From the NCBI RefSeq assembly GCF_036711975.1, contig NC_091972.1:6391001-6455000 (forward strand): a DNA stretch of 64,000 nt, in the 5' to 3' direction. How positions within the stretch are numbered: position 1 is the first letter of the stretch; every line of letters starts with the position of its first letter. Positions 11,184-23,789 of this stretch are shown here, piece by piece. Made by a program: the position numbers and the translations under genes. The notes under the pieces are model-generated. The model was given only the letters and a program-made list of their open reading frames with translations. It ran no database searches and was not told the origin of the DNA. This stretch comes from Onthophagus taurus (taxonomy: Eukaryota > Arthropoda > Insecta > Coleoptera > Scarabaeidae).

Positions 11184-11693
11184 AACGAACGATTTTTAAT
11201 CAAGACCTGCGCTCGTTCCTAGGTAATGTCTCCCCACAATATGGGAGAGCAAATTGGAACAAATTGAGCGTTTTTTCGTACGATTTTGAGCTATCTTTAT
11301 CATGCGTAAATGGTGTGAGTTAAAGTATTTTTGGTAACCTGTTGTGTCCACCTCAATTGCGTGCCTATTTTTTTTTTTTTTTTAATTTTAAACTTGAACT
11401 ACATTTTTTTATCTTTACGACAAGCTCACATTACGTATGTCACTGATCTGCAACTATGGAAATAGAGACAAGTGGAGAGAATAACAATGCAACGTTGCCA
11501 ACTGGTCGCACCCCATTTTAGTTACCATTAATTGTTACATGTTGGCTATAGTGTTTGTCAAAAAATTCGTTTCATCTCCTTTTAATACATTTATCGACTA
11601 AATCTGTCGCAGTCTTTTAAGATCCGAAAATGTTATTAAAAATTAAAACCAAATAACCATTTTAATACATAAAATGAATTAATTTAATTAATA
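11184..11693. promoter_or_regulatory. Divergent promoter region of Eaf and almondex
   Basis: 510 bp between divergent start codons. A poly-T run lies near 11,370. The Eaf-proximal part (to about 11,256) was carried into the duplicated copy at 9,850-9,896. No TATA box seen. Confidence 0.45.
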
Positions 11694-12502
11694 ATGAAGT
11701 GTGTACACATTAGTATACGTAACGCAGTTGTAATTTTATTATGTTTTCTTACACAACATTCTCATATGCGTAAATTATACAAGTCTAAACATAGAATAGG
11801 TTATAACATTATTTTTTTTTAGTTGATAATGAAATGGATGTTTCTTCAACGAAGCGAGATGTTAAAAATATTCCTGCTGAAAAGATCATACGCTCCAGAG
11901 AAGATAAAATTATTCCATGCTCTTCATCAGAAAGCACACCTTGTACAAATTTAAACGCTGTTTGTCTTAATTGTAACTTTACAAATTCTTGTATTTACGG
12001 CGAAAAAGTAAATGTTACATGTATGGTCGATTCTTATATTAAATGTAGTGGAGATCGTACATTTGAAAAAACTGTAATTTGCCAATATTGTTATCAAACT
12101 GAACGTTGGGAACATAATTGTGAATTAAAAGCGGATTGTCACTCTATATTAAAATCAAAAAATACTTATCAGACTAATTGTACAGTTCGGGATGATATAG
12201 TTTGTTTAGGTGAGATTATTTTTAATCAACAGCAAAAATAATAAACATTTTATGATTTAGGTGAGAGAACTTTTAATAAAAATGTTCAATGTAATTGGAC
12301 TCGTGGTTACCGTTGGACAACTACTTTAGCATTAAGTATTGGACTTGGTGGATTTGGAGCTGATAGATTCTATTTGGGACATTGGCAAGAAGGAATTGGT
12401 AAATTATTTAGTTTTGGTGGATTTGGAGTTTGGACCTTAATCGATGTGATATTGATATCTTTGCATTATCTAGGACCAGCAGATGGTTCTTTATACATTT
12501 AA
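11694..12502 (+). CDS. amx: TM2 domain protein 3 (almondex/TM2D3)
   Basis: Membrane protein of the TM2D family; almondex in flies is needed for Notch signalling in the embryo. Exons 11694-11769, 11823-12209 and 12261-12502 give 234 residues. The first exon supplies a signal peptide (hydrophobic AVVILLCFL, residues 11-19), which is why I start there and not at the internal ATG at 11,834. The middle is a Cys-rich ectodomain (NVTCMV, CQYCYQTE, NCTVRDD). The C-terminus holds the TM2 core with GGFGADRFYLGHW, the DRF motif between two membrane helices, and the family's typical GPADGSLYI end. Introns are 53 and 51 bp. Converges with the FASTKD5-like gene 150 bp away. Confidence 0.95.
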
Positions 12503-12654
12503 TTTGGAATTAGAAAAAAATTGTTTTTAAAAATACAATGTATTTAGTTTTTTTGTACATTTATAGTTGTTTTGTTTAAATATATCACAAATACCAGTCT
12601 ATAAACATCCCCATTAATTAATAATTACTTATTATTTAATTGATTGTACTTATT

Positions 12655-15600
12655 TTAACACAATAATTGAATCTCTTGAATTAAAAAGTCTTTTAGTTCT
12701 TCTTCTGTCGAATTTGTTGCCATTTCTTCATCAATCTAAAAATATAAACTAAATTATATTAAATACCTTAATTTATAGGTTTTATTATTGCTAAAAAGAA
12801 CAACTTTTTTAAAACATTATCTCTTTCGTGGTTAATTGAAGAACTATTAAAAATAAATCTTGACGTGCATTTTGGGTTGCATAATTTCTATTACAAACTT
12901 TTAAAGAAAAACGCATTTTATTTTAAAATACAGTAAAATTTGAGATATAACGAACTGAAAAAGGATACTGAAAAAATGCTCAATTTTTGAATTCAAGCAT
13001 AATTCGTAAACGTCATGGTATTATCGCTCAGATGGAAACAATATTAAAACTATGATGTGATAATCAAGTAAGAGTGAAAAATTGTTCTGTTGATCAGAAC
13101 ACGGTGTGCTCTCAAGTTAAGCTAATTTTTAAGAGATTGAAAGAAGAAGACGAGGAGGCGTCCAATGATGAAATGTTTAAAGCAAGTAACGGTTGGTTTA
13201 GCCATTTCAAAAACGGTGATAAAGAGACTGCATCTTTTTGTGTGATAGAAGCATGTGGCTATAACAGCCAAATCATATTCAACGTAGTTGAAATAGGTCT
13301 GTTCTGGAACAAAAACTTTTAAAGCTTGGGTGTCAGCTTTTCTTTTTGTGAACTGGTTTGGTCATCATACCTGAAGTCGAACGTTATTGCCAATTAAAAC
13401 ATCCTCCTGCAACTAATTAATTTCGGCCCACGTGTGAAAGTTGTATTTTTACCACCAAATACAATCAGCTTGCTTCAATCGATAGACCAGGGAGTCATTA
13501 CAATATTTAAAGCTTACTACATGAGACGATCGTTTGCGTATCTACATGAAGCTATCAGACAAAACGACGAGCTTTCTATTAAAAACTTTTAGAAGCAAAT
13601 CAATGTTTTAGATGCCGTGAGAATGAAATTTCACAAAAAAACTTTGAATGGCGCCTGGAAAAAACTGTGTTCATTTTTTTTTCGTCACAGAAACCCAGGA
13701 GGAATCAACGCCTGATCCTGATCCAATTGATAATGTGATTCAAGAAGTGGTCGATCTTACAAGACAATTAAATTTACAGGTGGATGGTGATGACGTTCAA
13801 GAAATGCTGGATTCACATAATCTGGAGCTGATAATTGTAGAGCTTGTAGAAATGCGTGAGCAAGACATTGAATATATATATTCTTTAGACTAGATTCAAT
13901 TGAAAAAGGATTACAAATTTTAGAAAAAATAGACTCCAACGAGATGCGTATTTTTATTACAAAACGGGGAATAAAAAATTTATTAGGATGCTACGAGGAA
14001 ATTTTGCGTGATACGAAAATAATTGGGGAAATTAGCAAACTATCGGTAAAACTCTTATCAAACCTTGCTTGTTAGAAACCGCTAATATTCTTCTTGAACC
14101 AGAAAGTTAATAAAAATTTTCACAAATTCTGCTTTCTAACGATACTGTGAAACGTCGTATCGATGATATGGCCGCAAACATAAAAATTCAGGTAGTGGAG
14201 GCCGTGAAAGAATCAAAGTTTTTTGCAAAGCAGTTGGAGAAGATTACGGATGTTGCACAACGAAACAATCAAAGACGAAATGCTGTTTTCTACAGAGGTA
14301 ATGACAACTTCAGAAGCAGTTGATATAATGGTCATGGCAAAAGTTGATAGATATATGCACAGACGATACTCCCTCAATGCTTGGATTTCGCTCAGAATTC
14401 GTACACTTGGTCAAAGAAAAAAATTCTAATGTAACCGTTATTCATTGTTTTATACATCGTCAAGCTTTGGCAGCTAAAACATTTTTTAGCGTATTCAACG
14501 ATGTTTTAAAATTATGCATTAAAATTGTCAATTATTTTAAAAAAAAGTGCGTTAAACACCCGACTTTTTAGAAATTCATAAACAACAGTTCAGTTTGTTG
14601 ATATTCTTCGTTGCTATTCTTTGTGAATATTCTTGATTCCTTGAATTAAACTTGAAATTGCAATTGAACATACTTTATCACGAGATGCCATCACGACTTA
14701 CATTGAAAAATTATAACTCTGAAATCGCAAAATTTTAACATGCAATTATTCCTGCTTTTTGAGGACACTGATAATACGAAGAATAAAATAGCAACACATC
14801 AGCGACAAATTCAAGCGACCCTTTTTAAAATAGATGAGTTAGCACAAAACACTACAAGACCAAGATTTGGGAATTAAAAATGATTCTGCTGCCAAATATG
14901 ATTTTGAGAAGATGGATAAGTCACTATTTTGGGTAAAATATCTCAAAGTTTATCCCAGCATAGCAGAACTAGCGCTGCAACTGTATTTACAGTTGTAGCA
15001 ATAAAATTGAAATATCTACGTCGTGCGCTTTCTTTCATTCTACCTAGAATTGAAAATCTTGTCAAAAGTATGCAAACTCATCCATCTCATTAATTGATAT
15101 GTTCTTTCTTAACACAGGTGTGTGAAAACAATATTTTATTCTTTTGTAATAAAACTTTTACGAAATATGTATGTTTTTTGCATTTCTATTATTACACCTA
15201 TTATAAAATTACAGCAAGGGGGGCGTCGTATTGTGATTTTAGGTAGTAGGGAGGTGTGATAAAAAAAACTTTGTGAATCACTGGAATAGAGCAACTTGAG
15301 GAATAAATATAATGTATTAAATAAATATATTTTTATACCCACCACAATAAGTGCTTCTGGTAACGATTTTAAAAGTCTCAACTTCAAAAACATAGGTCCA
15401 TTAGGCCAAGACTCCCTATTCCTAACGCAAGTAGTCTCATCAAGAACTTCAATGTAAACTTCTTTCTTATTTTCCTTATTATATCCAGTTATGCCACAAA
15501 TATCTAAATGAGGAACTTCATACGTAATTTCAAATCGTAAATTTTTGGGCAAATCCGATTTTAATGTTAAAAGCATCTCATAAACCCATGAAAAATGAGG

Positions 15601-16944
15601 TCTTCTTTCTAAATGTAATTTTGTATGAACCGGTCGAAATGGTTCCAACGTAGTATTTAAATCATTAAAAAGCTGTCTGTTCTCGAAATATAAACAAGAT
15701 AAAAATAGATTTAATCTTATTTTTGTACGAGATTTTTGATTTTTAATTAATGATATTGTTTTTGGAGTTAAAGTATGTTGAATTAAATCGATTGGTTGAT
15801 AATTTAACATCCATAAATATAACATTAACTCAACAAGATCTTCAATGTCGTTTTTATAATAACCCATAAGTGCTTTTTGTTCTATAATTGGTAAAATAAT
15901 TTTTATGTAACCAGTATCTTCGCAATAGTTTAAAACACTCATTGCCCATAAAAATCGAGTTATATCTTTGTTACGAATAGCATTAATGTTTGTTGAAACG
16001 CGATTAATTTCCTTTAAACACAATATTGTTAAAAGTCTCAAAAGATTTTCATCGTAATAAGTGTAATCAGCAAATAAAGCTAATATATGACACATTGCCA
16101 TAAACGAATAATTTTTATAAGTCTTATTAAATAAGATAGTACAAGCTATTGTTGATAAAATATCATTGTCTTGATTTCTATTGTGTCGTAATGTTTTTAT
16201 TAAAGTCACAAAAATAGCTGGATCATGCAAAATATATAAATTATCATTTATTGTTTTATTTATTTTTTCTAATATACGTTTATTTGATATTTTTGTACTG
16301 GTTCTAAAGGTTGAGTTGCAAATAATGCACAGTTCTTCAATGCCTAATTCATTGAAATCATATTTTTGTAAGGCAGTCATACAATTTTTTAAAACTTTTT
16401 GGACATCTTTATCTTTCTTTTTTAAACTAAGATAAAACATGGTCTGTAGCAGTTCTTTTTGGTTCAAAAAATCGATGTTATCAATTAAATTATTTAGCCC
16501 AAACTCGTAAATTTTATATTTCATAATTGATTCAACATCTATTTGTGCCAGGGTGTTTAAAATATTCAAAATAGATTTCGGATCTAAATTGTCAAGTCTC
16601 GACATGCATTCATAATCGATTTTGTTAATAACATATTTAAATTCGGGTGATTTTGAAAATATTTTTCTTTCCTTTAAATTAGATAATACATTCTGTAGTT
16701 GTTCATCAGTGTACTGCTTAAAAGAATTATTTTCTACACCAATTTGTTTCGAAGAATTATGAATTCTCAAGTTCTTCTTAATATCATCATTATTATTATA
16801 TTTGTTATCAATGTAATAAGCAAGTCTTGATAGTAATGATTGATTTCTCTCACCTAAATGGTATTGAGGTGAAGATAAAGTTGAATTTTGCCTTCTTTGC
16901 ATAAATTGTACACCATTTCGGAGTAAATTTTTAATTAGTCTCAT
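12655..16944 (-). CDS. FAST kinase domain protein with RAP domain (FASTKD5-like)
   Basis: Mitochondrial RNA-processing protein of the FASTK family; FASTKD5 acts on non-canonical mt-RNA ends. The large exon (16944-15343) encodes 534 residues. It starts with a basic, Ser-rich presequence (MRLIKNLLRNGVQFMQRR), followed by helical FAST repeats and a RAP start (GPMFLKLRLLKSL). I infer a last exon at 12735-12655: joining after ALIV gives IDEEMATNSTEEELKDFL, which completes a RAP domain in phase and ends in TAA, total 560 residues. The donor is the weaker GTGGGT. Without splicing, the large frame would read into hAT terminal sequence down to 15,136. The 2.6-kb intron holds a Tigger and a hAT element. 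FASTKD family is firm; the last exon is an inference. Confidence 0.8.
12931..13990 (+). mobile_element. Tigger/pogo-type DNA transposon, decayed
   Basis: Left end CAGTAAAATTTGAGATATAA follows a TA, as in Tigger ends. Translated blocks match the pogo/Tigger transposase: ASNGWFSHFKN, QIIFNVVEIGLFW (DDE region 1), VKVVFLPPNTISLLQSIDQG (DDE region 2), GAWKKLC and the C-terminal LNLQVDGDDVQEMLDSH. The blocks fall in three frames with an internal deletion, so it is inactive. The catalytic Asp of DETGLFW reads Glu-Ile here (VEIGLFW). The right TIR was not found. It lies in the FASTKD5-like intron. Confidence 0.85.
14040..15284 (+). mobile_element. hAT transposon (ZBED5-like), decayed
   Basis: Blocks match ZBED5-type hAT transposases: LSNDTVKRRIDDMA, SKFFAKQLEKITDVA, ICTDDTPSMLGFRS, VTVIHCFIHRQALAAKTF and VFNDVLKLCIKIVNYFK. 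A distant tail block (LSFILPRIENLVKSMQ) is also present. Many stops and shifts separate them. The right end, near 15,215-15,284, reads GGGGCGTCGTATTGTGATTT...GTGAATCACTG, the mirror of a CAGTGATTCAC hAT terminus. The left end is not resolved. Confidence 0.8.
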
Positions 16945-17379
16945 GACCCCCTTTTAACTACTATTAATAAAATTAAATTAAAACAAGAAAATTCACACTT
17001 CACAACTAAATTTACGTAGGAGTATCATAAAAAACGACGTATTTAATATAAATAGTATCAAATTTCTAAATTTAAATCGGTAATTTTGATAACATTTGGC
17101 GAAGAGGTTATGGTACATAACAGTGACATTATTATGTTAAGTTGGTACAAATTAGCATCTGATAATAAACGTAATTTTAGATTAAGCCAGACTAGATTCA
17201 TTAGTTTTGTAATAAACGATACAATAGTAAAATAAGTGAAAATTATTTTATTGTAATATTCGTTTAATCAATTCAAAAATGACACCAAATCATCAACTCA
17301 AATCTAGTAACTTTCGTGCTTCGAAGTTGGTTTGTATCAACTATAAACATAACCTTTAAAAAAACGATTTTGAACAAAA
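16945..17379. promoter_or_regulatory. Divergent promoter region of FASTKD5-like and misato
   Basis: 435 bp of AT-rich DNA between divergent start codons. No open frame or TATA box stands out. Confidence 0.45.
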
Positions 17380-19158
17380 ATGAATAATTACAGAGAAATT
17401 TGTACGTTACAATTTGGACATTATGCCAATTTTGTGGGAACTCACTGGTGGAACATTCAAGAGCATGGATTTGTATTTACTCCAGGAGAAAATGTGGAAA
17501 TAAACAATAAGATTTTATACCGAGAGGGACAAACTTTAAAAGTTCAAGTTTTGCTTTAATAACTTTCTTTTTTTAATATATTTTTTTTAAGGGCGAACCT
17601 ACCTATACCCCACGTTTATTGTTAGTTGATTTAGATGACAGTTTAGGAAGTTTGCCCAAGGAAGGATGTTTATATTATGGTAAACCAACAAAGGAATTAA
17701 ATGATGCAGTTTGGGATGAAAATTCTATACAAACTCAAGAACAAGATGAAATTGTTAAAAATCAATATTTATTAGATTTAGAATCAAATCGAACTGATGT
17801 AGTGAAAAAATACGAATTAGAAAATAATGTAAATGTTTGGTCTGATTTTTTATATACACAATTTCATCCAGAAACTGTTACTACAATTAAGGAATATCAA
17901 CAAAGTTCTGATGTCCATAATTTTAATGTTTTTCCATTGGGAAAGAATTTGTGGAAAACTCAACAATTTAATGAACAATTTTGTGATAGTATTAATTCCT
18001 TTGTTGAAGAATGTGATAACATGCAAGGTTTTCAAACACTTTTTGATGGTACAGATGGTTTTGCTGGGCTCTCTTCATCTTGCATTGAACATTTAAGAGA
18101 TGAATACCATAAAAAATCAATTTTAGCAATACCAATTATCCCATCTCATTATAAAGATTATGATTTGATATCAGAAGAAGATGAAAGAAAATCTCAAATA
18201 AATGATAGCTTAAGAATAATTAATTTAGCAATGTGTTTTCATGATTTATCTGAATTGAGCTCTATTTTTATCCCCTTAAGTACTATAGAAAATGGATGGA
18301 AGAGACCATTTGTTAATAGATCATTTAAAAACATAACTTACAACGTAATTCTTAATAATAATAATTTTTGTAACCAATTCATTATTGATGAATGTTTTAG
18401 AATAAATTACCATATCATACAAGCTCGTTACTTGCGATAGCTTTAGATACGTTCACTTTAAAGTATCGGTTAAAAAAAGAGTTGTATACTTTGGATCATT
18501 TAACTTATGATTTATGTCAACACAATCGAAAACTGGTAGCGGCAAGTTTATGTATGCCATTTCCATTGGGAAATTCTGATAATCTTTTAGATACTTTGGA
18601 TAAATGGGATGGACCTTTAACTCAAAGTATTACACCAAATTATAATTTGGGTTCCGACCGAATGTTAAATGTACTTTGCGCTCGTGGAATCTCACAAAAT
18701 AAACTCAAAAAACCTTCGGGGAATGCTCAAGAACAATTCAACATGCCTGCATATAAATGTGAAACGGTTGAAGAAATGTTGAAGTTTTATTTATCTTGTA
18801 CTAGTTTTGGAAGTGCTTCTCAGGTGATTTCTATGGAGAAAGGGTTGGAAATTAAGGCGCCAACACCAAATATTTTTAATGAAAATATAAAGGGTAACGA
18901 AATAATTTAAATAAAATTAAAAAACCTTATTATTTTTTTTTTAACTTTTTAGATAATCCATTGCAAGTTTTAGCTGGTTTACATTCCGGTAATGATGTTG
19001 GAAATATTATAGATTCATTACTTAAAGATGTTAAAAAATTGAATTTTAAACGGTTTCATCAATTTATTGACTCTGGAGTAGAGGTTGATGATTTTAAAGA
19101 ATGTATTGATAAGTTAATGGATTTTAAAGATTGTTATGAGGATGGAGGTTTAATTTAA
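17380..19158 (+). CDS. mst: Protein misato (MSTO1 homolog)
   Basis: Tubulin/FtsZ-related protein; fly misato is needed for spindle assembly and the human homolog for mitochondrial distribution. Four exons (17380-17541, 17592-18344, 18401-18893, 18953-19158) give 537 residues. The N-terminal misato segment is clear: REICTLQFGHYANFVGTHWWN. The tubulin-like domain follows, with TYTPRLLLVDLDDSLGSLP (about 58-76) and LFDGTDGFAGLSSSCIEHL (the glycine-rich region). The C-terminus (FKECIDKLMDFKDCYED) fits the family. All introns are 48-60 bp. The ATG at 17,380 precedes the conserved block by three residues. Confidence 0.95.
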
Positions 19159-20263
19159 AAGTTTATAAATAAATATTTGTTTATACTGCGATTATTTATT
19201 ATAAATATATTTTTTTAAAGGTTATTTAACAGAGTTGTGATAAACATTTGCTTCTAGGTGCTAAAAAATATTTAAGTAAGAGAATCTTGTAAAATGTTTT
19301 TATGATTCTTCTTAGAAATTAAACAATAATCTTTTCTCTTTATGTTATTGCACGTTTGAAAAGAAGCGATGTGTATAGCGGTTTTGCCATATGTCAAATG
19401 CATAACACATGGAGAAATTGACTATGGCCATGCGGTCAACGCGACGACGACTTTACCGTTAATCTCATTTCTACTTTCTTCTCGTTTGTATTTACAGGTC
19501 AAAGGTTAGTCTGTACAAATAATACTTGAGTGTGGTGACAACTGTTCTTTAAATACACCTGAAAATTATATAGCAGCAAGAAACTTTTACAAATATTGAC
19601 AAATTGTGATGTTTTTTGCCAACCCTCTTCTTTTCTGCGTGGTATAAAGATTCTATGTTATTCAACTCTTCTCCTTGTTTCTTTAAATATCTCAGCATAG
19701 TATATCATTTCAGCTTTTTTTACGAAAACTATGATGTATAATCTTCTATATACTCTAACTATTGAAATTATTTGTTATCAACATCAATTGTTGTATCTTT
19801 AGGTTTCTTTGTGCTTTTATGTAAAACTTCTCCATCATTTCTCCTCAATCTCTGCATCACATGGTATTAGTAAATTCTTCTAAACACATTATTAATCTAT
19901 TGAAAAGTATTTTTGACAATTCTTTAAACGATTTTGTAATAATGCAGTTATGAGTTCGTACAATTGTAATCTATTTGAAAATAAACAAATTAATAAATAT
20001 AATATTGCGAAGTATTCCCTTATTTGGAGTTAAATGATCTTTGTAAATAAAAAATACACCATGACCTCATCGCTATTTTGAGAGAATTACATATAACGAC
20101 TCCCGCGAGTCTTATTAATGCAGGAAACCCGCAACTTTACCCCACATTGTAATTGTTATCCATAGTCGAAGAAATCGACTCTTAAAAATTAGGTAGCATA
20201 AACTAAAAACTATATTTAATAAACGTTTAATTAATTAGATCTTTTAATATTAATTTAATAACA
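19159..20263. other. Intergenic spacer, nothing recognised
   Basis: AT-rich. Includes the misato 3' end (AATAAATA near 19,167). Around 19,380-19,510 there is a slightly GC-richer patch with a TTTACAG acceptor-like word but no coding signal. I see no gene here. Confidence 0.4.
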
Positions 20264-21267
20264 ACTGTGTCAAACGTCTGGAATATAGCCAATAATTTAG
20301 CCATTCGTTGTTTTAAAAAAAAATGTTTCAAATAAAAAATTCTCTATTAATTGTAGCGCATTTTTGGCGATATTTGCTTGTTTACATTGTTTTTTGTTTC
20401 GTTACTATGGCAACCAACATTGTTATTTTAAATGGGATGCATATGATTTTTTTACATATTTTGATAGACGATAAGTCCCTCTACGCGATGAACATATCGA
20501 ATCATAAGGTTGTAATCGATGTATAAGAAAAAAATCGAAAATCAAATTACAATCAAAGTAGGCGCCGAAATAACGCCGTTGACAGCTTTAAATGTCAAAA
20601 AATTGACAGTTTAAACAAATATGGCGCAATTAAGCGAACGACAAAGAATCCAAATATTAATGATGTGTGTGTTATAGAAAACGCACTCAAAGTTGAAGTT
20701 TTTACACTGTTCAATAATATTTACCCGGATACGCAATCCACAGCCCCACAGTATCCAAAATATTAACAAAATTCTTTAACGCCGGAAGTGTTAAAAACCT
20801 TCCTAAAAGTGGACGGCCGGATGTAGCTACCAATGAAGAAACTACATTAAATGTGTGTCACCCTACCCATATATCATTAATTTTTCGTAATTGTAGAAAC
20901 TGTCATTCTTTTGACATTTAAAGCTGTCAGCGGCATTATTTCGGCGCCTACTTTGATTGTAATTTGCTGATTTAATATTTTCTGAAAACGCATTTTTCTC
21001 GATTTGTTTCTTATACAACCATATGATTTGATATGTTCATCGCATAGAGGGATTCATCCTCTATCAAAGTATGCAAAAAAATATATGCATCCCATTTAAA
21101 TTTACAATGTTGGTTGCCATAGCAACGAAACAAAAAACAATCCAAACAAGCAAATATCACCAAAAAATGCGCTACTATTAATAAAGAAACTTGCATTTGA
21201 AAAATTTTTCTTTAAAACCACAAATGGCGTAGTTATTGGCTATATTCCAGACATTTGCCACACCCTA
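20264..21267. mobile_element. Fold-back mariner-type element with about 350-bp inverted arms
   Basis: The left arm (20,264-20,610) and right arm (20,905-21,267) are inverted copies over hundreds of bases, including GTCTGGAATATAGCCAATAA, GCTATGGCAACCAACATTG and GTAGGCGCCGAAATAA. The right end reads AGGGTGTGGCAAATGTCTGG inward. Between the arms is the N-terminus of a transposase (MAQLSERQRIQILMM, then a helix-turn-helix with SGRPDVATNEET). It is frameshifted and cut before the catalytic domain. It therefore looks like an internally deleted mariner/IS630-type copy. Confidence 0.85.
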
Positions 21268-21947
21268 TATAATTCGATTCTTAATTCTGGAAAATAAATA
21301 ATTAAAAAAGCTAATTTAACTTTTTTTTCAACTTCATCAATAAGCTCTATGTTTAGTATTTGAATTATTAAGACGTTTACGATTAAAATCAATAGTTTTT
21401 TTACTGTAATAATATTGCATTAAATTGTTATTTAAATCCACACCAACTTCAAAACCTACTTAAAACGACCTGGTTATTTAAGAAGAATTGATCATAAACG
21501 AAAATCAATTTCTTTTTCGTTTGTGACCATTTGTAAAGGTAATGTGGGTTTACATTCAAGGATCGATAGAGGTCCGTTTCTCGTTATGAGTCAGAGGTGT
21601 TGTCAGCGCGACCGCAGCCTTGTTTTTCACCTGATATGTAGGCAGCACCACTATAACTCGTTTTTTCCTCTTTCTCCAGCTCCTATACAATAACGAAGAG
21701 ATCGGAACCACACCAGTAATAACAACGGCAAACAACGGTTTCTGTTGGTAGAGTTGCTTTACTCCTGTCTCTTAAGAAACATCTAAAAAAAGTGGACCCA
21801 ATTTGTTGTATTCTATGTTCTTAAAAAGGACATAAAATTCGAGGTGAGTAAACTTTAATTATTTCAACATATCCTGTTTAAGTAAAAATAAATATAAATA
21901 TTTTTAGATTCCTTTGAAATAATAACGTGCAAAAGATAATTTAAATT
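21268..21947 (+). promoter_or_regulatory. Upstream region and likely non-coding first exon of the ZC2HC1 gene
   Basis: A good donor (CGAG|GTGAGTAAAC at 21,842/21,843) and an acceptor (TTTTTAG|ATTCC at about 21,908) bracket a 65-bp intron just before the ATG, suggesting a 5' UTR exon ending at 21,842. The segment 21,540-21,800 is GC-richer than its flanks. No coding frame. Confidence 0.45.
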
Positions 21948-23494
21948 ATGGGATCAAGATTAGCAGAACTACAAGCAAGATATAAACAAAAACAGCTCCA
22001 AGAAATGGAGAATAAATTAAAAAAATTAATCCCAAATTCGGAACAAAAATCGATATCTGTACAAATGATAAGGACAACCACCTCAGAAAAAAGACCTCTG
22101 CTAGAAGAACGTAAACAAAAAGCTGGAATTGACAGAAGTTATCCTTTAAAACCACTTAAACTCACTAATACAAAAATTACTCAAAATGTTCATGTAACAA
22201 GGAGCATTAACACAAAAACCCCAATTACAAGCAACTTAGCAATCAATAAGAAAGTTGTAGAAGATTCTATTAATATTGAAAATGAGGTTTTAGTTGATAA
22301 ATCAGATGGTTTTAGTAGTAGCAATAGCAACTTAAATGATCTCAGCTTAAATAATAAATTAAAGGCACTTGAAATACAAGATAAAAGCAATGAAAAAATT
22401 GGGTTGAAAAATGTTGCAGTACTTAATAAGGTATGTTAAGAGGAGGGGGGGTAAATAAAAATGTGTATTTATGAATTTCAATATTAAAAATTATTACAAT
22501 TAATTACCAGAAAATTTCACTCTAATTCATACAGATTACAACTGAAAGTTTTGACAGCAATCAATTTCTCAAAATTATTGACACACCAAGGAAATTCTCA
22601 TAAATTTCTCAGTACTTTTTTTGGAAATGAAATTAAATTGGAAATTAAATCTCGTAATATTTATCATTTGTTACAGCCATCGAGAGTTGTAAACAAAAAA
22701 TCGTCTCCAGTTCCAAACCTTGTAATACAAAATATAGAAAAGAAAAAACCATTACAGGTTAAAGCAACAAAAACTAGTTTAGCGCCGAAGATGTCCGCTA
22801 GAGGTGGAGGAAATGTGGCTACCAGAGGTGGAGGAAATGCACCAGTAAGTTTAAAAAACGTGGTTATTAGGTATTCGTAATTATTTTTTAATTATTAAAG
22901 CAACGAGCGCCTACAGCTAATAGGCCATCAGCAAGACAAACACCAAGAGGACCATCTGCTGTTACAAGAGACGATTTAGCTGCTTGTAAATTTTGTAATC
23001 GCAGGTTTGCACCTGATCGTTTACAAATTCATGAAGATATTTGTGGAAAAACTGGTCAAAAGAAACGAAGAACTTATGATGCTGTAAAACATAGAATTCA
23101 AGGAACTGAATTAGAACCTTTTGTAAAAAAGGTTGCAAGAGCACCATCTAGGGTATATAATATAAATATTATTATATTTTTTTTACTTTATAAATAAAAA
23201 TTTAATTTATTATTTTTTAAGGTACGAACTCCATCGTCTAAGAGAAGCAATTGGAGACAAACTCACAACGATTTTATAAGTACCATTCGTGCGGCGAAAC
23301 AGGCGCAAGCTTACGTTGCTAAAGGAGGCAAATTATCCGACTTACCACCACCTCCACCATCTAGTAACCCGGATTATGTACAATGTCCTTATTGCGGAAG
23401 AAAATTCAATCAAGCAGCCGCCGAACGCCACATTCCTAAATGCGCTACTTACGAATTCAACAAACCTAAACCTGGAACAGCTCCTCGAAGATAA
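21948..23494 (+). CDS. Zinc finger C2HC domain protein (ZC2HC1 family)
   Basis: Function of this family is poorly known. Exons 21948-22430, 22677-22844, 22901-23152 and 23222-23494 join in frame to 391 residues. The N-terminus is charged and helical (RLAELQARYKQKQLQEMENK). A Gly/Arg-rich stretch (ARGGGNVATRGGG) lies mid-protein. Two C2HC fingers follow: CKFCNRRFAPDRLQIHEDIC and CPYCGRKFNQAAAERHIPKC, about 90 residues apart, as in ZC2HC1A/B. The C-terminus is basic. The first intron is the least certain: a short open piece at 22,535-22,600 (ITTESFDSNQF) could be an extra exon but runs into a stop. Confidence 0.9.
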
Positions 23495-23789
23495 TTTAGT
23501 TTATAACAAATTTATAGTCTATTAACACATTTTGATATGTATTATTGGGTAATTTGTATGTAAAAATTATATATTTTTAATAAATTTTATGAGATTAATG
23601 TTAAATATCGTTTTTGATAACTTTGAAAACTAAATTAATACAGCAGTTTATTAGTTAAAATTATTCTACAATTATTACAAAAATGTTATATTTTTCTTTA
23701 TATTATTATTTGGTATAAAAACAACTTTATTCCTACAGTTTTAAACTTTATACAATAAAATATATACAGGTCATAACAACAAAAATTGT

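Noticed and set aside
12780-12915. Minus-strand frame starting MRFSLKVCNRNYATQN, like a mitochondrial presequence
   Set aside because: Short, closed by a stop, and unable to splice in phase to the small exon at 12,735 without a 31-bp intron; it lies within the FASTKD5-like intron.
22535-22600. Possible extra ZC2HC1 exon (ITTESFDSNQF)
   Set aside because: It has an acceptor but no donor before its stop codon, and skipping it keeps the frame.
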